Part shown: piece after piece, positions 54,101 to 60,458 of the stretch
How the letters are laid out: the number at the start of each line of letters is the position of its first letter
Position numbering within the stretch: position 1 is the stretch's first letter
From: Butyrivibrio sp.
GTDB lineage: Bacteria; Bacillota; Clostridia; Lachnospirales; Lachnospiraceae
Length of the DNA: 64,000 nt
Assembly (NCBI GenBank): GCA_015056565.1
Contig: SVGB01000002.1
Location: 186,001 to 250,000 of the forward strand
Reading direction: 5' to 3'
The notes under the pieces: model-generated
What the model was told of the DNA's origin: nothing
The model's database searches: none
Seen by the model: the letters and a program-made list of their open reading frames with translations, nothing else
Program-made: the position numbers and the translations under genes

Positions 54101-55010
54101 CAATTTCCACACCCTTATCATTAACAAGTTCCACAGGAATGCCATAATAATTGTCCTGAGAATAACGGTGATTCTCAATCAGAACAACGGTATAAATAGA
54201 AAAATGCTCTGCATCAAATGAAATCTCATCACTGGTAGTATTCTCAAGCTTAGCCTCTTCTGTAACTTTGGAAAGGTCATCTTCTACATGGAAAACAGCA
54301 AGTCCTGTATCAGAATCAGTAACCGATTCAATCGCCTCGCTGATATTTTCAAATGTAACCTTAACAGTTCCGTCCTTTGGCTGAACCTTACCTTCAGGAT
54401 TCTCCTCAGACTTCATGCTATCAGCATAGATATTGATGTCAAAGTTAATGGCTTCCTTAACTTTGATCTCTTCATTTTCATCAGTACCAGCATTAATAGC
54501 AGTTTCAATCTGCCCCTCAACCTTATCCTGCTCAGAATCAGAAAGACTCACAACCTGAACATCAAGCTTTGCATCATCCGGAAGGACCTCTTTGGCAGCG
54601 TAAAGAGATACCTTAACATCTCCAACAGTCACATTCTGGTTGAACTCAAGTTCATATTCAGACTCAATCTCAGATGTCTCTTTCTCATCTACAGGCTCTG
54701 TTACAGCTTCTTCTACTTTCTCTGTTTCAGACTCTTCTGCGTCTATAGCAGTTTCAGAAGCCTCCTCTTTTTCTTCTTCATCTTCGGTAGTTGTCTCGTC
54801 AGCCGCAGCATCTGTCAGCTCCTTTACTGTTTCCTCAACAACCGGAGTTTCTACCATTTCTTTTTCTACAGTAGCGATCTTGTCCCCGGACTCTACTACT
54901 GCCTCTTCTTCTGTAGCAAAAACATGAGCTGTCGTAAGATCACTTGAGAATGTTGTGATTACAACAACAAATGCCAGAAGAATTGAAAGTATCCTGTTAA
55001 TCTTCTTCAT
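51159..55010 (-). CDS. Large surface-anchored protein with InlB-type repeats
   Basis: A 1283-residue secreted protein. The signal peptide is at 1-32. A Glu/Thr/Val-rich acidic spacer follows at about 33-125. Further on, Listeria-Bacteroides (InlB B-type) repeats include one with LVFDSKGGSEVPSQTVNVG and VYAKWV, and a second with LGWTTVENG and LYAVWKK. An MBG-like strand (VSVVAPSGLSKVVGGTDPEF) comes before a Pro/Thr/Ser stalk. Near the C-terminus APAVLGA occurs twice, then a membrane helix and the basic tail MKRKNKEDK, so it remains anchored in the envelope. No LPxTG is present. It probably acts as an adhesin or matrix component. GGAGGAG precedes the ATG. Confidence 0.85.
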   Translation of the reverse strand: MKKINRILSILLAFVVVITTFSSDLTTAHVFATEEEAVVESGDKIATVEKEMVETPVVEETVKELTDAAADETTTEDEEEKEEASETAIDAEESETEKVEEAVTEPVDEKETSEIESEYELEFNQNVTVGDVKVSLYAAKEVLPDDAKLDVQVVSLSDSEQDKVEGQIETAINAGTDENEEIKVKEAINFDINIYADSMKSEENPEGKVQPKDGTVKVTFENISEAIESVTDSDTGLAVFHVEDDLSKVTEEAKLENTTSDEISFDAEHFSIYTVVLIENHRYSQDNYYGIPVELVNDKGVEIGNDSRDAFYLSKDYFGNYFKYSYTLAPDLDGYIYDHSEIDGKTFDYFYVVEGKIQTYKSGSRSDEFIAAVSADPVIKFVYKEKPVSTRDHLDLGFTDKKEYESYVKNAKVYAIVNGKKMAMTAEGLDSDIQSYEYRLWLGNYKHSDRYGRNYCGLDEVKAEDNITFVVEYQPKDQKKVVYMKESSTEINKEASDRCIQKHAYRQNIFGFDYLFSFHEDFSIRGDVTYFSNDGRNLSFADEVTANNKNTVEYPIKDEKATTMVKDGDYYKFLGWTTVENGTTADPDYAPGNIINVKDGDYIKLYAVWKKCTLVFDSKGGSEVPSQTVNVGSTPEKPAIPTYEGYKFVDWYTDEDYTETFDFGASLLDDTTVYAKWVDDESETVAVAVYATDGTNSKGADGQVHVNEQLRKLLGLEYVQKDGYYPVGVVRLPKAMFEGNSPYIISKAKLSEVQAAIEDIDTSISVLKHNNKNTVKSYLKYVQFDSSYGAGKYKTAMFDWHEPEFDGSIVNPDGGNFEYHLDLRFDTELVTYIGKSFLDGQLNDDISGELIQQGYLKDKTVVHPDMKEYEKLDYKFEGLYSDAECQTKIADKLTVTEPTTIYARYVKTSVPVLNINIGAAEGGVDTKLPYNGDVQFDKVNIKIIVTADETAVNTDDSRNTEISQNTDSIAADDETLSDNEGNSSEGTWEKIWEEFWKHLFGLNALVVNAEEGTVTRTGEYITTDHKYEVAVEVKPGEGKNVNEDGYGSIVKSIVVKDNGKELRPDEYSINLKEGDVVSKLYITPQPVSVVAPSGLSKVVGGTDPEFKSTVSAEFSGNITKEQAKTMLKEAADLVTKEGLDDAQRESGEAIGAYVVKAHGYSEKTTEKEIYGNFVLTFVPGEFKITAAPTPTPTPSSDDNNRNDDSSTSDDSTPTVATLAAAPAPAVLGAVRPVEGTGDAPAVLGARRAGTSDTSIVGSIITIIVAAGIAFAMVFMKRKNKEDK

Positions 55011-55045
55011 GGATTAACTCCTCCTCATATATTAAAAGTGAATTT

Positions 55046-55059
55046 TGTGTGAACACACA
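55046..55059. repeat. Inverted repeat upstream of the surface protein gene
   Basis: TGTGTG-AA-CACACA, 6-bp arms, lies 36 bp before the surface protein ATG, near where its promoter must be. It may be a regulator site. Confidence 0.4.
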
Positions 55060-55124
55060 TTGTCCATGATATCTTATGGGCAATCATATGAACCATCATA
55101 TTTGCCTCAAATTTTGTTAAAAAC

Positions 55125-55184
55125 AAAAAAATGCGGCTTCTTTTTACACAATTTCTTCAAAATCATGTAATAAACAAGCCGCAA
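55125..55184 (-). terminator. Terminator of the flippase gene (large loop)
   Basis: TGCGGCTT pairs with AAGCCGCA across a loop of about 37 bases, followed on the minus strand by a long T-rich run. It lies about 60 bp after the flippase stop. Confidence 0.6.
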
Positions 55185-55242
55185 TTTGTAAATACATATA
55201 TGATGTATGATTCAAGTTGTCAGATTACCAGATATTCGATTT

Positions 55243-56904
55243 TTATAGAAGATGAATTTTCTTTAAAAGAGACACAATTCCAGTTCCTTTGGGAAATCTC
55301 TTAATATCTTCCTCAGAAGCACCTCCTGACTTTATCAAAACAGCGAAGTAAATAAATGCCGCAAAGAATACTGAAACAAGAGTTGAAAACAAATTGATAA
55401 AGTACGGGCTTCCCATAAACAATCCAAATACAAATTCAAAGAGCTTATATATTCCAAAGGCTGCTGCTCCCATCACTATAGAAGCAATTGATGGCAACAG
55501 ATATGTCTTTTTAAAATCATTAATTATAGGTAGATTTCTCTTCATAACTATATTGTTAAGAATACACATCACAAGGGAGTACAGTATTGTAACAATACAA
55601 AGAGCTACATATCCCAGGTCAGTATAGATTAGAAGAAACGAAAGCACCCCACTCTGAAGGATAAGAGCCAGCGCCGCATTAAGCACCGGAGCATTGACCT
55701 TACCAATTCCCTGAAGCACTGCATTTGTCACAGTCGAAAGCGAGTAGAACACAACAGTGATAGCAAGGAGCATCAAAAGAAATGCTGCCTCATCCAGGGA
55801 TCTCTTTTGTGGAAACAGTATCATCATAACGGGTCTTGCCAGTGCAAAGAGTCCAACAGCACAAGGAATCGATATCATAAGGATGACCCTTGTAACTCTT
55901 GATACAGTCACACCAGCCTGATCCACATCTCCTCTTGCGTAGGTAGTTGACACCTCAGGGATCATAGCTGCAGCAGCTGCTGAAGCCATGGCTATCGGGA
56001 GGTTTGTGATGACCATCGCCTTTCTTGCAAAAATTCCGTACTGATAAGCAATAGTGCTCTCATCTATCCCTCTGAAATGAAGTAATATCCTGCTAAAAAG
56101 AGTTGAGTTTAAAAATGTTGACAGGTTGTAAATACAGGTGCTTAGGATAAAAGGCGTCACTATCAGAAAGATCATCCTGATGATCTCTCCATTTGCCATA
56201 TCCTCATGAGTATCTTTTTCAAGGCTCTCTATTACTCTGGGCCTGTTATATCTGTAAACCAGGAACATAAAGATAAGTGCTACCAAAACGCCGGAACCAG
56301 TTCCCACTGCACTACCTATTGCTCCGTAGACAGCTCTTTTCACAGGATCCTCATCTCCTGCAATCCTGGTAAGGATGAGTGCTCCGCCAATACTTACTAT
56401 GGCGTTGAAGATCTGCTCAAGGAGCTGTGAAAGTGAGGTGGGGATCATGGTCCTGTGGGCCTGGAAATACCCCCTCAAAACACCAAGAAATCCAAACAGG
56501 AATATAGTTGGAGCAAAGAATTTAAGGACTGTAGCACTTCTTCCTGTGACAAACACAGGCGCAGCAAAGAAAAGTACAAGACTACCAACGCCGCCCACAA
56601 CTGCTACATATATAAGTGCGCAGCGAAAGATCCTGTGGGCGTTGCGATATTCTTTTACCGCCAGCTTACCTGATATGATCTTGCTCATTGCTGAGGGAAT
56701 ACTATAGGAAGAAACTAATAAGACAATTGTATAGACCGCGTAAGCCGCAGCATAATAGCCATTACCCTCATCTCCGATAATGGCTGCCAGCGGACTACCA
56801 TAAAGAAGGCCGATGATTCTTGATATTATGCCTGCAATAGCAAGAATACCGGCCTGCACAAATAGTCCCTTTTTGGAATTATCTACACTTACGCTACTGT
56901 TCAT
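55243..56904 (-). CDS. MOP-superfamily flippase (SpoVB/MurJ-like)
   Basis: A 553-residue membrane protein with about 14 helices. The N-terminal GILAIAGIISRIIGLLYGSPL and central ATVLKFFAPTIFLFGFLGVLRGYFQA are typical of the SpoVB/YtgP branch of polysaccharide and lipid II flippases. It should move lipid-linked envelope precursors across the membrane. The gene lies 16 bp downstream of glgA. No clear ribosome site precedes the ATG, so it may depend on coupling to glgA. Confidence 0.87.
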   Translation of the reverse strand: MNSSVSVDNSKKGLFVQAGILAIAGIISRIIGLLYGSPLAAIIGDEGNGYYAAAYAVYTIVLLVSSYSIPSAMSKIISGKLAVKEYRNAHRIFRCALIYVAVVGGVGSLVLFFAAPVFVTGRSATVLKFFAPTIFLFGFLGVLRGYFQAHRTMIPTSLSQLLEQIFNAIVSIGGALILTRIAGDEDPVKRAVYGAIGSAVGTGSGVLVALIFMFLVYRYNRPRVIESLEKDTHEDMANGEIIRMIFLIVTPFILSTCIYNLSTFLNSTLFSRILLHFRGIDESTIAYQYGIFARKAMVITNLPIAMASAAAAAMIPEVSTTYARGDVDQAGVTVSRVTRVILMISIPCAVGLFALARPVMMILFPQKRSLDEAAFLLMLLAITVVFYSLSTVTNAVLQGIGKVNAPVLNAALALILQSGVLSFLLIYTDLGYVALCIVTILYSLVMCILNNIVMKRNLPIINDFKKTYLLPSIASIVMGAAAFGIYKLFEFVFGLFMGSPYFINLFSTLVSVFFAAFIYFAVLIKSGGASEEDIKRFPKGTGIVSLLKKIHLL

Positions 56905-56920
56905 TATGGATCAAATAATA

Positions 56921-58366
56921 TTATGGCCTGAGCCAGTCGTACATCTCCTGATATTTTTCAGCAGAAACCTTCCATGAGAAGTCAACTGCCATTGCCCTGT
57001 CGATCATCTTGTTCCACTCGCGTTTCTGATCATAGTAAACATGTTCAGCTTCTCTGATGGTTCCAAGCATCTCGTGAGCATTGTAGTTAAGGAAACCAAA
57101 ACCGGTTCCAGTGCTCTCAAACTTGTTGTAAGGCTCTACTGTGTCGATAAGTCCGCCTGTCTGTCTGACAATCGGTATCGTACCATATCTTAACGCCATC
57201 AGCTGAGAAAGTCCACAGGGTTCGAATAAAGATGGCATCAAAAATACATCTGAAGCCGCATAAATCTTGTGGCTCATAGGCTCTGAGTAGTAGATATTAG
57301 CTGAAACCTTGTCGTTGTACTTCCAGTCAAAGTGTCTGAAAGCATTCTCATACTGTTCTGCACCTGTACCGAGAACAACAAGCTGTATCGCATCCTGGCA
57401 CAGTTCATCCAAAACGTAATTGATAAGATCAAAGCCCTTCTGATCAGTAAGTCTTGAAACAATACCGATCATCATCATCTTGTCATCTTCCTTAAGGCCA
57501 AGCTCTTTCTGCAGAGCTCTCTTGTTCTTGATCTTTTCCTTGCGGAAGTTGATAGCATTGTATTTATAAGGAATATACTGGTCTGTCTCAGGATTGAACT
57601 CGTCGTAGTCAATTCCGTTGACAATACCTCTAAGGTCGCTGGCCCTTGCACGAAGAAGTCCATCCAGCTCCTCTCCGTAGAACTCAGTCTTGATCTCCTC
57701 TGCATATGCCTTACTTACAGTGGTAATGGCATCAGCATACACAATACCGCCCTTAAGGAGATCTGCATCCTTGTATAGGCCAAGCTTGTCAGGTGTGAAG
57801 TAATAATCCGGAAGGCCTGTGATATCCTGAACCTTCTTGATGTCCCACTTACCCTGGAACTTGAGGTTATGGATCGTCATAATGGCCTTGATGCCTCTAT
57901 AGAACTCACTGCCCTGGAATCTCTCCTTGAGATAAACAGGAATAAGTCCTGTCTGCCAGTCGTGGCAGTGAATGATGTCTGGTCTGAAATCAATTACAGG
58001 CAAGATGGAAAGAGCTGCCTTAGAGAAAAATGCAAACTTCTCTATTTCGAAGATAACGTCGTCGCAGTATGGCTTCATGCCATTAAAATAGAACTCATTG
58101 TCGATGAAATAGTACTTGATTCCATCAACCTCAGCCTTAAAGATACCAACGTACTCATTTTTCCAATGAAAATCCATGTAAAAGTTGGAGATGTACTCCA
58201 TCTTGTCCTTCATGGGCTGACTGATGCACTTGTATAGCGGAAGGATAACTCTTACATCGAAGTATCTCTTATCAATGTTCTTGGGAAGAGAACCTACAAC
58301 GTCTGCAAGTCCTCCTGTTTTGATAAATGGTACGCCTTCTGAAGCTACAAACAGGATCTTTTTCAT
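56921..58366 (-). CDS. glgA: Glycogen synthase (ADP-glucose)
   Basis: Elongates alpha-1,4-glucan from ADP-glucose. This is a GT5 GT-B enzyme of 481 residues with the N-terminal loop FIKTGGLADVVGSLPK (KTGGL, ADP-glucose site) and the C-terminal ALRYGTIPIVRQTGGLIDTV region with FEPCGLSQLMAL (catalytic Glu). AAGGAGATG precedes the ATG. glgX is at 46-48 kb, but glgC/glgD/glgB are not in this window. Confidence 0.96.
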   Translation of the reverse strand: MKKILFVASEGVPFIKTGGLADVVGSLPKNIDKRYFDVRVILPLYKCISQPMKDKMEYISNFYMDFHWKNEYVGIFKAEVDGIKYYFIDNEFYFNGMKPYCDDVIFEIEKFAFFSKAALSILPVIDFRPDIIHCHDWQTGLIPVYLKERFQGSEFYRGIKAIMTIHNLKFQGKWDIKKVQDITGLPDYYFTPDKLGLYKDADLLKGGIVYADAITTVSKAYAEEIKTEFYGEELDGLLRARASDLRGIVNGIDYDEFNPETDQYIPYKYNAINFRKEKIKNKRALQKELGLKEDDKMMMIGIVSRLTDQKGFDLINYVLDELCQDAIQLVVLGTGAEQYENAFRHFDWKYNDKVSANIYYSEPMSHKIYAASDVFLMPSLFEPCGLSQLMALRYGTIPIVRQTGGLIDTVEPYNKFESTGTGFGFLNYNAHEMLGTIREAEHVYYDQKREWNKMIDRAMAVDFSWKVSAEKYQEMYDWLRP

Positions 58367-58422
58367 CTATTTTGTCATCTCCTTATTCATGCATTCTCAC
58401 ATACTCATATTAATAGATTACA

Positions 58423-59616
58423 TTATTTGAGTCTGCGTGACAACGCAAATTGTTCCTGTGACACTTTAGCTAAAACATTCTGAGTTTCTGCTGTTTTTCC
58501 GAGGAATCCGAACTGTTTTGAGAAAAGCGCTACTCCGCAGTGGAGTTTACCAGCACAACGTTTTTTCATTGCTCTGTCTATCTCTATCAGTATGCTCTGC
58601 ATTACCTTGTCTTTAAGGCCCCAGCTCTCAAGGTAAGCAAGGATTTCATCGCAGGTGGCACATCCCATGAGGATCTTAACCTGGCTTGAAGTACCTCCAA
58701 TAAGTGCTGTATGGGCGGAAAAGATCTCTCTTCTGCCGTCAGATGCAACTGAATTAGTATTCATTATTCCGGCAGCAAGCTTAACAAGCTTTCCAACATT
58801 TCCTACAAGGAGGATGTTTTCTGCACCCTCTTCCACAGCACAATCTATAGCCTGTCCAGGGAGATTGTAGCAGTTTACTGCTGTTTTAAGATCAACATGA
58901 AGAGCCTCATTTATCTCTTTTGCACAGTATTTGCCAGGACTCATAAGCAGTGACTTAACACCAGTCCTAGTCTGGGCTTTTATCTGTTCATTGATAGATT
59001 CTGAGATTTCTCTCATATGTACTGAAGGTATGGATCCGTAGGCACCTATAATCCTGATGCCGCCTGCAAAGCCGCTCTGAGGCGCTGAATTTCTGGCAGC
59101 GATCATCATTCCTTCAGGACATGATACGGTGATCAGTAGCATCTGTGCCCCATCCGACATCTCACATACATTTGCAACCGCGTCAAATATAAGGGCTCTT
59201 GCTTCCTTTTCAATAAGTGGTTCTCCCTTACCGATGCCAGGCATCTTGGTTGCAGCAACACCAATTCCCTCACCAGCTTTTAAAAAGAGATTTCCATAGC
59301 GAATATCAGTTGCCGAACCCTCTAAAGCTTCTCTCACATCAGCAAGATGTGAAACCTTTACGTGGATGTTGGCTCTCTCTCTTATGTCAGGAGCCATTCC
59401 GCCTTCCATGGTACAGATGTATTCGCATGACTGATCATTGCAGCTCTCATCTACCCTCTGGACCATATATGTTCTGGTAGCACCATTCTTGTGCTGGATT
59501 GTCACATTCTCATAGACAATCTTAAATATAAGCTCTGCAGAAGCTGCTCTTGCTGCTGCAGCTACGCAGTCACCACTTGATATGGGGCTAAGGGTAAGTC
59601 CTGTAAATCTGTCCAT
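58423..59616 (-). CDS. cbiD: Cobalt-precorrin-5B C1-methyltransferase
   Basis: An enzyme of the anaerobic cobalamin pathway that methylates C1 of cobalt-precorrin-5B. The 397-residue CbiD family protein opens MDRFTGLTLSPISSGDCVAAAARAA, has an EGIGVATK-like GEGIGVAATKMPG, and LVGNVGKLVKLAAG in the SAM-binding half. GAAGGAG precedes the ATG. No other cobalamin genes are adjacent and no B12-box (GCCACTG) is seen upstream, so it is isolated from the rest of the pathway. Confidence 0.9.
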   Translation of the reverse strand: MDRFTGLTLSPISSGDCVAAAARAASAELIFKIVYENVTIQHKNGATRTYMVQRVDESCNDQSCEYICTMEGGMAPDIRERANIHVKVSHLADVREALEGSATDIRYGNLFLKAGEGIGVAATKMPGIGKGEPLIEKEARALIFDAVANVCEMSDGAQMLLITVSCPEGMMIAARNSAPQSGFAGGIRIIGAYGSIPSVHMREISESINEQIKAQTRTGVKSLLMSPGKYCAKEINEALHVDLKTAVNCYNLPGQAIDCAVEEGAENILLVGNVGKLVKLAAGIMNTNSVASDGRREIFSAHTALIGGTSSQVKILMGCATCDEILAYLESWGLKDKVMQSILIEIDRAMKKRCAGKLHCGVALFSKQFGFLGKTAETQNVLAKVSQEQFALSRRLK

Positions 59617-59739
59617 AGAAAAGCTCCTTCTTTTGGATAAGACAAGCTTAATATAAAAACTGTTGCGTTAACAATATATCGTAATCAGTTATTTATTATT
59701 TCGAATTACTTTATTTTTTCTTTATAAACCGTCCATATT

Positions 59740-59768
59740 TTGTCCAAATTTTGTCGGTATCATATAAA
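59740..59768 (+). promoter_or_regulatory. Promoter of the first C-rich sRNA
   Basis: Plus strand: TTGTCC (59740-59745), 17-bp spacer, TATAAA (59763-59768). It ends 5 bp before the first sRNA hairpin, so the transcript would start at about 59774. Confidence 0.7.
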
Positions 59769-59773
59769 CATAT

Positions 59774-59888
59774 CAGAAGTAACATACTTCTGACTCCCCC
59801 AACAAAACTTTTTTCATACCGGGTCAATCGGCTCCCCACTGATTGACCCCTCCTCCCAAAACTTAAGCACCTTGAAGGTGCTTTTTTT
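59774..59888 (+). ncRNA. Candidate C-rich small RNA, copy 1 (about 115 nt)
   Basis: Order of elements: hairpin CAGAAGT-AACAT-ACTTCTG (59774-59792); a single-stranded 27-nt block at 59794-59820 starting CTCCCCCAACAAAAC; an 11-bp hairpin (59821-59831 with 59839-59849) with loop CTCCCCA; then CTCCTCCCAAAA (59850-59861); and an intrinsic terminator, AAGCACC-TTGAA-GGTGCTT plus T-run (59865-59888). A good promoter lies just upstream. The second copy 535 bp away keeps all loops and replaces the stems with different but still pairing sequence, which is strong evidence for a structured RNA. C-rich loops of this kind bind Shine-Dalgarno sequences in Listeria LhrC and streptococcal csRNAs. The function here is inferred. 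Confidence 0.8.
59865..59888 (+). terminator. Terminator of sRNA copy 1
   Basis: AAGCACC (59865-59871) pairs with GGTGCTT (59877-59883) and is followed by T. The last bases overlap the stop codon of the minus-strand hypothetical gene. Confidence 0.85.
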
Positions 59889-60189
59889 ATGCCGGGATTG
59901 CGGTATCTTCTATTTCCTTATTTTCAACGCTTTCCTTGGTTTCCTCTGTGAGAGCCTGATCAGTCTTTCTAGGGCCACGAACGCCAAAGCTTCCGTTGTA
60001 TCTAAGCTCCTTTAGTATCTTCTTGACGTTCTTAAGCTCTTTTTCCATATCTGATGCACTGGCGCAGACAACAGTAGGTACACCACTGCCACTAAACTCA
60101 ACCTTAAGGCCTGCATCTTTAAGTGCCTTAAAAGCTTTAAGCTTATCTGTTGTACTGATCTGCTCCAATTCTTTTTCGTTCTTATTCAT
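59887..60189 (-). CDS. Small hypothetical protein between the two sRNAs (100 aa)
   Basis: Family not recognised. The core (residues 12-65) alternates helix and strand (DKLKAFKALKDAGLKVEF, TVVCASASDMEKELKNVKKI), and the C-terminus is acidic and probably disordered. GAAAGG precedes the ATG. It sits on the strand opposite to, and between, the two sRNA genes. Its 3' end meets the sRNA1 terminator, and its 5' leader faces the sRNA2 promoter region. It could be a protein partner or simply a neighbour. Confidence 0.65.
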   Translation of the reverse strand: MNKNEKELEQISTTDKLKAFKALKDAGLKVEFSGSGVPTVVCASASDMEKELKNVKKILKELRYNGSFGVRGPRKTDQALTEETKESVENKEIEDTAIPA

Positions 60190-60277
60190 ATATCTTGTGC
60201 CTTTCTTTATTTATAAACACAATATATCATATTTTGACAAAAATTTCATCAGCCTTAAAAAAATATTCAAAATAAAG

Positions 60278-60307
60278 TTAAGTTTTTACATTAACTACCG
60301 ATATATC
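60278..60307 (+). promoter_or_regulatory. Possible promoter of the second C-rich sRNA
   Basis: Plus strand: TTAAGT (60278-60283), 18-bp spacer, TATATC (60302-60307), ending 3 bp before the first hairpin. It is weaker than the promoter of copy 1. An alternative TTTACA at 60285-60290 has poor spacing. Confidence 0.35.
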
Positions 60308-60308
60308 T

Positions 60309-60451
60309 ATTGAGAATAAAAATTCTCACTCCCCCAACAAAACTTTTTTCATACCTGGGCAGTTTAACTCCCCATTAAACTGCCCTCCTCCCAAAAAATC
60401 TTGTGAAAACACACACTAAAAAAGAAGGTGACCCTAAACACCTTCTTTTTT
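60309..60451 (+). ncRNA. Candidate C-rich small RNA, copy 2 (about 140 nt)
   Basis: Same architecture as copy 1: hairpin TGAGAAT-AAAA-ATTCTCA (60311-60328); the identical 27-nt block (60329-60355); an 11-bp hairpin GGGCAGTTTAA/TTAAACTGCCC (60357-60367 with 60375-60385) with the identical loop CTCCCCA; then TCCTCCCAAAA (60386-60396); and a terminator (60422-60451) after a 25-nt spacer that copy 1 lacks. Both hairpin stems differ in sequence from copy 1 yet remain fully paired, so the shape is conserved rather than the bases. Confidence 0.78.
60422..60451. terminator. Bidirectional terminator of sRNA copy 2 and the C1 peptidase gene
   Basis: AAGAAGGTG (60422-60430) pairs with CACCTTCTT (60439-60447), with T-runs on both strands. 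It ends sRNA2 on plus and the protease gene on minus. Confidence 0.85.
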
Positions 60452-60458
60452 ACTGTCC

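Noticed and set aside
59774-60451. G-rich minus-strand riboswitch or G-quadruplex controlling cbiD and the small hypothetical gene
   Set aside because: On the minus strand the repeats would be G-rich leaders, but the intrinsic terminators and the best promoter lie on the plus strand, directly at the element ends. The elements also do not resemble a cobalamin riboswitch and lack a B12 box.
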